Assembly (NCBI GenBank): GCA_911728455.2 | Contig: OU452225.1 | Coordinates: forward strand, 9,026,106-9,090,105 | Direction of reading: 5' to 3' | DNA: 64,000 nucleotides | From: Marthasterias glacialis | Lineage: Eukaryota; Echinodermata; Asteroidea; Forcipulatida; Asteriidae | Shown: positions 47,217-59,042 of the stretch, in pieces | How the letters are laid out: each line of letters opens with the position of its first letter | Position numbering within the stretch: position 1 is the stretch's first letter | Made by a program: the position numbers and the translations under genes | Notes under the pieces: model-generated | What the model was told of the DNA's origin: nothing | Database searches by the model: none | What the model saw: the letters and a program-made list of their open reading frames with translations, nothing else

Positions 47217-49157
47217 TTAAACACGATGAAAGATCTTGAGGGAGTTCCTATCAGCCACGACTAGGTCACCTGTTGGAGTAAACGTCATGCCTAAAGGATA
47301 GTTCAAGCCATGAGCTACACACCCAATGTGCTCTCCAGAGGCGTCGTAATGATGCACCCCGTTGGTACCTAAGTTGCCGTCAAGTACTGAAACATACAAA
47401 TCACCAGAATCATCGCAACACAAACCAACAGGTTTCACAAGTTTACCGTCGATTGCGGTGTTGGTATTGAACACCTCGTTGCCCATAAAATCAAGGCACA
47501 CCAATTTCTGCTCTTCGTCGTTTGATATGATCAGATGCTCTTTGCTGCTAATAGCAAGAGGACAAAAACTGCCGATATCGGCATGAGGTATTGTTGAAAT
47601 TATGGATCCATCAATGTTGTGAAGAGATATCACCTTCCTTCTGTAGTCAACCACCGCTACCCGATTAATCTTGTCTACAGCAATACCATCAAGTTGACTC
47701 TCTGAGTGTTCCCCAATCTCACCCTGTGACGGCCTAAACTGCCGAATATACTTCAGTTCACTGTCATACACCTTAACATCATTTCCGTCAGTAACCATAA
47801 GTAGATCATCAGAGGTGACTGCGGCACTCCAAGGATTTTGCAATTCTCCTTCAACCGTCTCACTTTGAACGCCTGTGGATTTAAAATTCCCCGTCGAGGT
47901 GAATGTTGATAATCGCTGGTGTTCTGTGTCTATTGTAACAATGTCACCATTGCTGAAACAAGCAACGTCCTCTACATGTCCAAATTCCCCTTCATCCTCC
48001 CCTTCTTTACCAAACTCTGCTTTCAGATCCCATTTCTCTTCTTCTAGTATGTCACCGAGACCTGTGTCATTGACGACATCATGACATTTGAACCCAACGA
48101 ATGACTTGCTTTGCTGCACTGATTCAAACTTGAGCTCCTTGTGGAATTCTAAGTTGTGCATGACCTTTGGCTTAAGGTCCAGCAGCTCAAAGTCATCAGC
48201 ATGTTGCATCAAGTCATTGACTGAAGACACAATCTGCTCTGCTCGGTTCATCTCATCGCGGTTGCTGCTCAGTATGCTATCAAATTCCTCTCCTCTTTCT
48301 TGACCGATTTGAGTGACTCTGTCTTGAAGGAGGTGAGATGCATTTCTTATTTTAGCGATTTCCTTTTCCTCTTTAGCCACAATATCACGAAGAGCCCGGT
48401 CTACCATTAGCTGTAATCTATGCTGTGAGTGTTTGATAGAGTCCTCTATTTTTCGGAATTGTTTGCGACAGTCATCAAACTTCTTGAAAGCTTCTTCAAC
48501 ATTTTGACGATGAGACTGAATGGAATCATTGATTTCGGAGAGATTATGGTCTGATGCCCGATGATCAAACACCACACACTTCGGACATGCGAGTAAATCG
48601 CATGTATCGCAATAAAAACACAGTTCCTGTTCAGTGTGTTTTCTGCAATTCACAGATTTCCTTTTTTCTTCGAGTCGTTCCTTTGACGAACCCTTTGACG
48701 AACCGTCTAAGGGCAAGATTCGGTGATGCTTCGTAAATTTTAATTTCACGTGGTTTTCAACACACTTCTTGCAAATCTTCGCATTACATTCAACACACTG
48801 TGAGACAGCTTCAAGATCTTCGTCACATCCTTCGCAGGTTGAGGCAGAAGGTTTGATGTCATCCTTCAACCCCTCCTGATTGTTGACGTCATCGAGAAGC
48901 GAGCTCAAGAAAAAGCAGTTAAGAAGATCCGACAAACCTTTGTTCGGGATTGCCGTTTCCTTTCTACACACTGGACAGGTGATTGTATCAGTCTTCGGAT
49001 CCTTTTGTTCCACAAGTTCCTCGAGGCACCTTAGACAGAAGCTATGTAGACAGTCCAGAAGTTTGGGATCGGTGAAACGAGAGATGCAGATTGGGCACTC
49101 GATGTGTACATGTATGATCCTGCAAGTCGTTTCAGACGGGACTGCAGCTTCGGCCAT
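47217..49157 (-). CDS. TRIM-NHL E3 ubiquitin ligase, copy 4
   Basis: 646 residues, the longest copy, with intact RING, B-boxes, coiled coil and NHL repeats. The extra length comes from an in-frame 12-bp tandem duplication between the B-boxes (near 48680-48703; GSSKGSSKERLEEK where others have one GSSK). The first blade is GEFGHVEDVACFSNG, the third is VVDYRRKV, and the RING lead-in is CRIIHVH. The 3' flank is B-type with a C-run. The predicted intron runs from 50085 to 49171. Confidence 0.92.
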   Translation of the reverse strand: MAEAAVPSETTCRIIHVHIECPICISRFTDPKLLDCLHSFCLRCLEELVEQKDPKTDTITCPVCRKETAIPNKGLSDLLNCFFLSSLLDDVNNQEGLKDDIKPSASTCEGCDEDLEAVSQCVECNAKICKKCVENHVKLKFTKHHRILPLDGSSKGSSKERLEEKRKSVNCRKHTEQELCFYCDTCDLLACPKCVVFDHRASDHNLSEINDSIQSHRQNVEEAFKKFDDCRKQFRKIEDSIKHSQHRLQLMVDRALRDIVAKEEKEIAKIRNASHLLQDRVTQIGQERGEEFDSILSSNRDEMNRAEQIVSSVNDLMQHADDFELLDLKPKVMHNLEFHKELKFESVQQSKSFVGFKCHDVVNDTGLGDILEEEKWDLKAEFGKEGEDEGEFGHVEDVACFSNGDIVTIDTEHQRLSTFTSTGNFKSTGVQSETVEGELQNPWSAAVTSDDLLMVTDGNDVKVYDSELKYIRQFRPSQGEIGEHSESQLDGIAVDKINRVAVVDYRRKVISLHNIDGSIISTIPHADIGSFCPLAISSKEHLIISNDEEQKLVCLDFMGNEVFNTNTAIDGKLVKPVGLCCDDSGDLYVSVLDGNLGTNGVHHYDASGEHIGCVAHGLNYPLGMTFTPTGDLVVADRNSLKIFHRV

Positions 49158-49329
49158 TTTCCTCGGTTACCTTTGGCAAAAATGATGAATCAAAAACAAT
49201 TTTAAAATCTAATTGATTCAGTGTCGAGTATGTTAAACGAAGAAAGCTGAGGACTACCCTTAGCTTTCTTCTTCTTCTTTCTTCTTTTTCTGAAATGTGT
49301 TCTCTTGAAAATACAAACAAGCTACCCCT

Positions 49330-49458
49330 CACTCTAAAAATTAACTTAGTCAAAACAGCGTTAATTAGTAATTTTAGACCACATTTTGACTAAAATTAGT
49401 CACAAATGGTCTAAAATTACTAATTAAAGCTGTTTTGACTAACTTTAGTTTTAGAGTG
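49330..49458. mobile_element. 129-bp foldback MITE unique to B unit 2
   Basis: Ends are CACTCTAAAA and TTTTAGAGTG, with arms of about 55 bp sharing TTAGTCAAAACAGC and TTAATTAGTAATTTTAGACC. B units 1 and 3 read CTACCCCTAAACCATGCC straight through the site. The terminal bases resemble those of the 6.3-kb element (CACTGTAAAA / CACTCTTAAAA). Confidence 0.9.
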
Positions 49459-50085
49459 CAAACCATGCCAAGTCTTAGCAACCAGCATGGAAACATCGAT
49501 TTGTCAAAGTTCATCATCTTTGGTATTTTCCAAACAAACTTCTTCTCAGCCTCTGTTTGACCATCATCGATCAGAACTTGCCGATGTATAACAGCAAATT
49601 TATGGTTGATCCATGTGTCTCGCTCGCGATTGGATGAATTGTGCTTTTAGCTGGCAGTTTGGACCCCTGTATCACCATATAATAATGAAATATTCACTAA
49701 AGGTAAATAGAGGACCATTCGATTTTTATTCGTGACGGCTGGTGATGCGTATAGCTGACCTTTGACCTATAGTTTAGTTTTTCGGTTATTCCTCGTTATT
49801 GAGAATGGATTTTAATTATAGTTTTATGGCATATTCTTTAATAGGTTCACACAATGTGTACAGGTACAACGATATCCCTCATAAATACAAAAATAAAAAA
49901 GAAACTACAATAAAATGTCATAAATTAGCTGAATTTTAGGTGAAAAGTAGGATTTTTGTCGTAGGAGCTAGGTTTTGTATAATGAATGATAACATGGGCG
50001 CGGCATTGTCCCTTTGCCATGACAATCGTACGTGAAATGTCAATAACCAGTAGTTTCAGCACAAAGTCAAGAACTCTAACCCTAC

Positions 50086-50165
50086 CTGTATGTTGTAGTC
50101 CAAATAGCATCAGATACACATTGACTTCTAACCCTCAATACTGCAGTCGGTTCTCGGCATTCAAT
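50086..50165 (-). other. Predicted non-coding first exon of TRIM copy 4
   Basis: Donor CTACAACATACAG|GTAGGG at 50086/50085, as above the other copies. Confidence 0.4.
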
Positions 50166-53100
50166 AACGACTGAGTGTCATTTTTCTTAGACATGTATGC
50201 ATTAATGTAGTGACATGTACGGTATGGTGTCGTACTACAATGCGGAACGGTGGGAAAAACCCAGCAGAATTCACATTGCGCAATTGTTATCTACGGTGGC
50301 CTATTGCGGCCAATTTATGATAACGCTTTTGCGGGGGAATTGTGCAGACCTGCACCGTATACTGTAGAGATACATGTACATGCACATGCATGTCATGTAT
50401 TTGTCACAGCGCAGAAGTAGCTGTACATGTAGGTATACATGTGCATGAGTGAGGTGTACATGTGCATGAGTGAGGTGTACATGTACATGATTGTACATGT
50501 ACACTCGTGTACATGCACATGAGTGTACATGTACCTGAGTGTACATGTACATGAGTGTATATGTACATGAGTGTATAAACATGTACAATGTGTTTCCCTA
50601 CAACTGGTAAAAGCCCACCATAATTCACATTGTAGGCATTATCTACACGAGCCTGTTACGGCCAACATGATAATACCTTTGCGGGGGGCGGGTAGACTTT
50701 TCAAGATTCTGAGAAATGTTTGCATAGGATGACGGCATTCTAAGGGTTAAGTGACATCTGTCCGTGACAAACTCCTCACAATGGCGACATCGTACCAACA
50801 ACACGTACATGTAGACGTTAGAGAAAATGGCAAATGTGCACTTTGTAACTGGAAGTAGTCATTTTGCATTACAGATACACACATGCACCCAATGCTTGTA
50901 CTTGCAACTACGTTTTGTGCTATTGTGATCAGCTGTTCCGGAAACAAGTATTGAAAAAAAATGAGATAAGACAACCATGGAGGTAGAAATAGAGACAACC
51001 AAATCACTTTGGGCAAGTTCCAGCCGCGTGTACCCCATAAGACTACCAACCGATAAGATGTAGCCTATAACAGTAACTGATTCCAATCCAGTGGAGTAAC
51101 TAAGGGGGAGGGGGAGGGGGACACACGTCCCCCCAATTGATGTCCATGTCCCCCTTCCCGGGAGCCCTCATTAGAAATCTGGACTTTTGAGATTACAAAT
51201 TATCAGTATTAATTGTCACATTTTTATAAGCTTGTATGTTTTAAAACTATTTGTTTTATTTACACGCAGACAATGTATTATCTTTATAAACAAAATAGTA
51301 AACGGCATAACAAGAGGGCTGAACAAGGGCTTGTTTAGAAAAATGCAAACGGAAACTACAGTTTAATTGGGCAGAAGTGCATCCTAAAAAAATCATGCAC
51401 CCCTTGTGCCTCCCCCTCCTCAACATGTACCCTAGTTTCGCCGCTGTTCCAATCCTACTCCATGATGCATGAGTTTGGATCAAAGTAGCCCTTTTATATA
51501 CAACGTACACGGATGTTCAGAGTTGATTGATACAAGGATGTTAATTGCAATAAGGATGTTTATTATGAAAGACTTTAATTTTAGTGGCAAAAAGTATACA
51601 ATTGCTAAAAGCAGATTGGTGAACCGTGGACATCATTTTAGAAATACAGTTTTAGTCTAGTGTATAGACCCATTGAACTGACGTCACACACGACTTCTGT
51701 CTACCTATGAATCTGCAATTTGGGGGGTAGTTGCAAGCTTTCGTCTATAACCGCACGCGAGTTGAACAGTGCACTGCGCAACATTAACTACACATGCTGT
51801 TAAAGTGACGCAGTGATGATTTATCACGGGTGATGACGTCACGTGAATAGAACCTTCCCATGAAATAATATTAATGTCAACTGCACATCGCGTGTGCGCA
51901 CTAACACTAAACTGGTTTGCAAATTAATGAGAGGACATTGCGCCTTTTTGTATGGGGGCTGATGGTGGCGTGACGTAAAAATGTCAGTAAAAAAAACCTC
52001 AAAAGTTGTGTACTAACTGCTTTATTAGAAGTCTAATTGCATCTGATTTACAGCACTATTTCTATGGTTTGATCCCGCCCATAAAGTTATATATAAGAAC
52101 ATATTATAAGAACATGCTTGACCCCCAATCTACCCCAAAGGGCGCCCTCTTGCAGTCAAAAATAAGGCCGATATTGGTTGAACGAGTGGTTATTTTACAT
52201 TGTGACTATTACTATGCGTTCGAACAGGCATTTATCTGAATATTATTGAGATCGTTGACACCGGGTGTATTTACACATCCAATAAAAATATTGAAGTTTT
52301 TAGCACTCAGAAATCACTTATATCTAAGAAAAACACAAAGGGAATATGAAGTGAACAGGGCCCAACTTCATCAAACTGTTCAGCAGAAAATACGTCACGT
52401 TAAACCAATGGTCGCAGGTTCAAATCCCGCTCCAGTCAATTTTTCTTTGTTCACCCCAAAACTGCAGAGAGTAATGCTCAGTAAATTTCTTTGCTAATCA
52501 AAAAATGACTGGGACCCTAGTCGCAGCAATGTAAACTTTACGGAATTTTGGCTGGTAGCTTTCTGCTAATCAATTGTTTTTTTACTGTGCTTAGCAAGTT
52601 TTTGTGCTTAGCTTACAAGCTTCATGAAAGTGGGCCCATTAATCTTTCCCATTTGAGCTGACGTTTTAAAACGTATCGCACGCTTGAGTTTTTTTTTTTA
52701 TATATGTTGAACAATCAAACATAAGATAAAAATACTTTTTAGATACAACCTAATATCATTTGATGATTTAAAGACCCAGCTCAATATTGGTAAACTGACT
52801 GTAAATGCTTCCATTCTTTGCACAAATCAAGATATTTGTAATAAAACCAACTTGTGCAAATGTCAGCTCATTTTGTTGTTTCATTTGCAAGAAAACGGTT
52901 AAAAAGCATTCAGCATTTTTGTACGCATTCCTACAGGCAGAGTTTTGGATCTTATTTTATTTAGTATTTAAAAACGATAAGACTTCAGGCAGAAATATTT
53001 CAAGAAAAGTTTTCTACCATCATTATCTTTATACCATGTACCGGTGAAATATGTTTTTCTTCTAACCAATGTTGAGCTGGGGCTTTTTTAAGCAACGAAA

Positions 53101-53218
53101 AATCTTTCGTCACTTTCAGCCAAAATTGTTTGCATACTTTAACTATTTTATTTCACTAGGCGTTTGTTCCATTGCAATTGCTATTACACCCCCCCCCCCC
53201 CCAAAAAAAAGAAGACAC

Positions 53219-55147
53219 TTAAACACGATGGAAGATCTTGAGGGAGTTCATATCAGCCACGACTAGGTCACCTGTTGGAGTAAACGTCATGCCTGAAGGA
53301 TTGTACAAGCCATCAGCTACACACCCAATGTGCTTTCCAGAGGCGTCGTAATGATGCACCCCGTTGGTACCTAAGTTACCGTCAAGTACTGAAACATACA
53401 AATCACCAGAATCATCGCAACATAAACCAACAGGTTCCACAAGTTCACCGTCGATTGCGGTGTTGGTATTGAACACCTCGTTGCCCATAAAATCAAGGCA
53501 CACCAATTTCTGCTCTTCGTCGTTTGATATGATCAGATGCTCTTTGCTGCTAATAGCAAGAGGACAAAAATTGCCGATATCGGCATGAGGTATTGTTGAA
53601 ATTATGGATCCATCAGTGTTATGAAGGGATATCACATTCCTTCCTAGGTCAACCACCGCTACACGATTCATCTTGTCCACAGAAATACCGTCAAGTTGAC
53701 TCTCTGAGTGTTCCCCAACCTCACCCTGTGACGGCCTAAACTGCCGAATATACTTCAGTTCACTGTCATACACCTTAACATCCTTTCCGTCAGTAACCAT
53801 AAGTAGATCATCAGAGGTGACTGAGGCACTCCAAGGATCTTGCAATTCTCCTTCAACCGTCTCACTTTGAACGCCTGTGGATTTCAAATTCCCCGTCGAG
53901 GTGAATGTTGATAATCGCTGGTGATCTGTGTCCATTGTAACAATGTCACCATTGCTGAAACAGGCAACGTCCGCTACATGTTTAAAATCCCCTTCATCCT
54001 CCCCTTCTTTACCAAACTCTGCTTTCAGCTCCCATTTCTCTTCTTCTAGTATGTCACCGAGATCTACATCATTGACCATATCATGACCTTTGAACCCGAC
54101 GAATGACTTGCTATGCTGCACTGATTGAAACTCAAGCTCCTTGTAGAATTCTAAGTTGTGCATGACCTTTGGCTTAAGGTCCAGCAGCTCAAAGTCATCA
54201 GCGTGTTGCATCAAGTCATTGACTGAAGCAACAATCTGCTCTGCTCGGTTCATCTTACCGCGGTTGCTGCTCAGTATGCTATCAAATTCCTCTCCTCTTT
54301 CTTGACCGATTTGAGTGACTCTGTCTTGAAGGAGGTGAGATGCATTTCTTATTTTAGCGATTTCCTTTTCCTCTTTAGCCACAATATCACGAAGAGCCCG
54401 GTCCACCATTAGCTGTAACCTATGCCGTGAGTGTTTGATAGAATCCTCTATTTTTATGAATTGTTTACGGCAGTCATCAAACCTCTTCAAAGCTTCTTGA
54501 ACATTTTGACGATGAGACCGAATGGAGTCATTGATTTCGGAGAGATTGTGATCTGATGCCCGATGATCAAACACCACACACTTCGGACACGCTAGTAAAT
54601 CGCATGTATCGCAATAAAAACACAGTTCCTGTTCAGTGTGTTTTCTGCAATTCACAGTTTTTCGTTTTTCTTCGAGTTGCTCCTTTAGCGAACCGTCCAA
54701 GGGCAAGATTCGGTGATGCTTCGTAAATTTTAATTTCACGTGGTTTTCAACACACTTCTTGCAAAACTTCGCTCTGCAGTTAACACACTGTGAGACAGCT
54801 TCAAGATCTTCGTCACATCCTTCGCAGGTTGAGGCAGAAGGTTTGATGTCATCCTTCAACCCCTCCTGATTGTTAACGTCATCGAGCAGCGAGCTCAAGA
54901 AAAAGCAGTTAAGAAGATCCGATAAACCTTTGTTCGGGATTGCCGTTTCCTTTCTACACACTGGACAGATTATTGTATCAGTCTTCGGATCCTTTTGTTC
55001 CACAAGTTCCTCGAGGCACTTTAGACAGAAGCTATGCAGACAGTCCAGAAGTTTGGGATCGGTGAAACGAGAGATGCAGATTGGGCATTCAATGTGTACA
55101 TGTCTGATCCTGCAAGTTGTTTCAGACGGGACTGCAGCTTCGGCCAT
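53219..55147 (-). CDS. TRIM-NHL E3 ubiquitin ligase, copy 5
   Basis: 642 residues with all RING and B-box ligands present. The RING resembles copies 3 and 4 (CLKCLEELVEQKD; TAIPNKG). From the coiled coil to the C-terminus it is almost identical to copy 6, including shared rare variants (LEFYKELEF, VVDLGRNV, LHNTDGS, DGISVDK), which suggests gene conversion or a very recent duplication of that half. The predicted intron runs from 55971 to 55161; its donor is GTTGGG rather than GTAGGG but keeps GT. Confidence 0.92.
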   Translation of the reverse strand: MAEAAVPSETTCRIRHVHIECPICISRFTDPKLLDCLHSFCLKCLEELVEQKDPKTDTIICPVCRKETAIPNKGLSDLLNCFFLSSLLDDVNNQEGLKDDIKPSASTCEGCDEDLEAVSQCVNCRAKFCKKCVENHVKLKFTKHHRILPLDGSLKEQLEEKRKTVNCRKHTEQELCFYCDTCDLLACPKCVVFDHRASDHNLSEINDSIRSHRQNVQEALKRFDDCRKQFIKIEDSIKHSRHRLQLMVDRALRDIVAKEEKEIAKIRNASHLLQDRVTQIGQERGEEFDSILSSNRGKMNRAEQIVASVNDLMQHADDFELLDLKPKVMHNLEFYKELEFQSVQHSKSFVGFKGHDMVNDVDLGDILEEEKWELKAEFGKEGEDEGDFKHVADVACFSNGDIVTMDTDHQRLSTFTSTGNLKSTGVQSETVEGELQDPWSASVTSDDLLMVTDGKDVKVYDSELKYIRQFRPSQGEVGEHSESQLDGISVDKMNRVAVVDLGRNVISLHNTDGSIISTIPHADIGNFCPLAISSKEHLIISNDEEQKLVCLDFMGNEVFNTNTAIDGELVEPVGLCCDDSGDLYVSVLDGNLGTNGVHHYDASGKHIGCVADGLYNPSGMTFTPTGDLVVADMNSLKIFHRV

Positions 55148-55160
55148 TTTCCTCGGTTAC

Positions 55161-58100
55161 CTTTGGCAAAAATGGATGAATCAAAAACAATTTTTAAATC
55201 TAATTGATTCAGTGTCCAGTAGGTTGAACGAAGAAAGCTGAGGACTACCCTTAACTTTCTTCTTCTTTCTGTCTTCTTCTTCTGAAATGTGTTCTCTTGA
55301 AAATACAAACAAGCTACCCCTAAACCATGCCGAGTCTTAGCAACCTGCATGGAAACATCAATTTGTCAAAGTTCATCATCTTTGGTCTTTTCCAAACAAA
55401 CTTCTTCTCAGCCTCTGTTTGACCATCATCGATCAGAACTTGCCGATGTATAACAGCAAATTTATGGTTGATCCATGTGTCTCGCTCGCGATTGGATGAA
55501 TTGTGCTTTTAGCTGGCAGTTTGGACCCCTGTATCACCATATAATAATGAAATATTCAATAAAGGTAAATAGAGGACCTTTCAATTTTTATTCGGCCTGC
55601 GATTTTCGTTGGCATGAGTGACGGCTGGTAATGCGTATAGCTGACCTTTGACCTATAGATTAGTTTTTCGGTTATTCCTCGTTATTGAGAATGGATTTTA
55701 ATTATAGTTTTATGGCATATTCTTTAATAGGTTCACACAATGTGTACAGGTACAACGATATCCCTCATAAATACAAAAATAAAAAAGAAACTACAATAAA
55801 ATGTCATAAATTAGCTGAATTTGAGGTGAAAAGTAGGATTTTTGTCGTAGGAGCTAGGTTTTGTATAATGAATGATAACATGGGCGCGGCATTGTCCCTC
55901 TGTCATGACCATCGTACGTGAAATGTCAATAACCAGTAGTTTCTGCACAAAGTCAATAACTCTAACCCAACCTGTATGTTGTAGTCCAAGTAGCATCAGA
56001 TACACATTGACTTCTAACCCTCAATACTGCAGTCGGTTCTCGGCATTCAATAACTACTGAGTGTCATTTTTCTTAGACATGTATGCATTAATGTAGTGAC
56101 ATGTACATGTACGGTATGGTGTCGTACTACAATGCGGAACTGTGGGGAAAACCCAGCAAAATTCACATTGCGCAATTGTTATCTACGGTGGCCTATTGCG
56201 GCCAATTTAGGATAACGCTTTTGCGGGAAAATTGTGCAGACCTGCACCGTATACTGTAGAGATACATGTACATGCACATGCATGTCATGTATTTGTCACA
56301 GCGCAGAAGTAGTTGTACATGTAGGTATACATGTGCATGAGTGAGGTGTACATGTACATGTACACTCGTGTACATGTACACTCGTGTACATGTACACTCG
56401 AGTGTATATGTACATATACATGTACAATGTGTTTCCCTACAACTGGTAAAAGCCCACCATAATTCACATTGTAGGCATTATCTACACGAGCCTGTTACGG
56501 CCAACATGATAATGCCTTTGCAGGGGGGATAGACTTTTCAAGATTCTGGGAAATCTTTGCATAGGATGACGGCATTCTAAGGGTTAAGTGACATCTTTCC
56601 GTGACAAACTCCTCACAATGGCATCATACCAACAAGACATACATGTAGACGTTAGAGAAAAGGGCAAATGTGCACTTTGTAACTTGAAGTAGTCATTTTG
56701 CATTACAGATACACACATGCACCCAATGCTTGTACTTGCAACTACGTTTTGTGCTATTGTGATCAGCTGTTCCGGAAACAAGTATTGAAAAAATGAGATA
56801 AGACAACCGTGGAGGTAGAAATAGAGACAACCAAGCCACTTTGGGCAAGTTCCAGCCGCGTGTACCCCACAAGACTACCAACCGATAAGATGTAGCCTAT
56901 AACAGTAACTGATTCCAATCCAGTGAAGTAACTAAGGGGAAGGGGGGAGGGGGACCCACGTCCCCCCAATTGATGTCCATGCCCCCCTTCCCGGGAGCCC
57001 TCATTAGAAATCTGGACTTTTGAGATTACAAATTATCAGTATTAATTATCACATTTTTATAAGCTTGTATGTTTTAAAGCTATTTGTTTTATTTACACGC
57101 AGACAATGTATTATCTTTATAAACAAAATAGTAAACAGCATAACAAGTGGGCTGAACAAGGGCTTATTAGAAAAATGCAAACCGAAACTACAGTTTAATT
57201 GGCCAGAAGTGCATCCTAAAAAAACCATGCACCCCTTGTGCCTCCCCCTCCTCAACATGTACCCTAGTTTCGCCGCTGTTCCAATCCTACTTCATGATGC
57301 ATGAGTTTGGATCAAAGTAGCACTTCTATACAACGTTCACGGATGTTCAGAGTTGATTGGTACAAGGATGTTAATTACAATAAGGATGTTTATTATGAAA
57401 GACTTTAATTTTAGTGGCAAAAAGTATACAATTGCTAAAAGCAGATTGGTGAACCGTGGACATCATTTTAGAAATACAGTTTTAGTCTAGTGTATAGACC
57501 CATTGAACTGACGTCACACACGACTTCTGTCTACCTATGAATCTACAATTTGGGGGGTAATTGCAAGGTTATAGCTTTCGTCTATAACCGCGCGCGAGTT
57601 GAACAGTGACGCTGCGCAACATTAACTACACATGCTGTTAAAGTGACGCAGTGATGCTTTATCACGGGTGATGATGTCACGTGAATAGACCCTTCCCATG
57701 AAATAATATTAATGTCAACTGCACATCGCGTGTGCGCACTAACACTAAACTGGTTTGCAAATTAATGAGAGGACATTGCGCCTTTTTGTATGGGGGCTGA
57801 TGGTGGCGTGACGTAAAAATGTCAGTAAAAAAACCTCAAAAGTTGTGTATTAACTGCTTTATTAGAAGTCTAATTGCATCTGATTTACAGCACTATTTCT
57901 ATGGTTTGATCCCATAAAGTTATATATAAGAACATAATTATTATAAGAACATGCTTGACCCCCAATCTACCCCAAAGGGCGCCCTCTTGCAGTCAAAAAT
58001 AAGGCCGATATTGGTTGAACGAGTGGTTATTTTACATTGTGACTATTACTATGCGTTCGAACAGGCATTTATCTGAATATATTGAGATCGTTGACACCGG

Positions 58101-59042
58101 GTGTATTTACACATCCAACAAAAATATTGAAGTTTTTAGCACTCAGAAATCACTTATATCTAAGAAAAACACAAAGGGAATATGAAGTGAACAGGGCCCA
58201 ACTTCATCAAACTGTTCAGCAGAAAATACGTCACGTTAAACCAATGGTTGCAGGTTCAAATCCCGCTCCAGTCAATTTTTCTTTGTTCACCCCAAAACTG
58301 CAGAGAGTAAAGCTCAGTAAATTTCTTTGCTAATCAAAAAATGACTGGGACCCTAGTCGCAGCAATGTAAACTTGTGACGGAATTTTGGCTGGTAGCTTT
58401 CTGCTAATCAATTGTTTTTTACTGTGCTTAGCAAGTTTTTGTGCTTAGCTTACAAGCTTCAATCTTTCCCATTTGAGCTGACGTTTTAAAACGTATCGCA
58501 CGCTTGAGTTCTTTTTTATGTTGAACAATCAAACATAAGATAACAATACTTTTAGATACAACCTAATATCATTTGATGATTTAAAGCCCCAGCTCAATAT
58601 TGGTAAACTGACTGTAAATGCTTCCATTCTTTGCACAAATCAAGATATTTGTAATAAAACCAACTTGTGCAAATGTCAGCTCATTTTGTTGTTTCATTTG
58701 CAAGAAAACGGTTAAAAAGCATTCAGCATTTTTGTACGCATTCCTACAGGCAGAGTTTTGGATCTTATTTTATTTAGTATTTAAAAACGATAAGACTTCA
58801 GGCAGAAATATTTCAAGAAAAGTTTTCTACCATCATTATCTTTATACCATGTACCGGTATAAATCTGTGAAAATATGTTTTTCCTCTAACCAATGTTAAG
58901 CTGGGGCTTTTTTAAGCAACGAAAAATCTTTCGTCACTTTCAGCCAAAATTGTTTGCATACTTTAACTATTTTATTTCACTAGGCGTTTGTTCCATTGCA
59001 ATTGCTATTACACACCCCCCCCCCCAAAAAAAAAGAAGACAC
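55161..59042 (+). repeat. B-type spacer 3 (between TRIM copies 5 and 6)
   Basis: Colinear with B unit 2 apart from small indels, without either MITE insertion seen in units 1 and 2, so it is the best reference for the empty sites. No gene recognised. Confidence 0.9.
55972..56050 (-). other. Predicted non-coding first exon of TRIM copy 5
   Basis: Donor CTACAACATACAG|GTTGGG at 55972/55971; the weaker +3 base may lower splicing efficiency. Confidence 0.35.

Larger units (their letters stand above)
49171..53218 (+). repeat. B-type spacer 2 (between TRIM copies 4 and 5)
   Basis: Colinear with B units 1 and 3. Differences are the foldback at 49330-49458 (absent elsewhere), no 940-bp MITE, and a longer C-run before the next TRIM end (about 53186-53202). 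No gene recognised. Confidence 0.9.
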
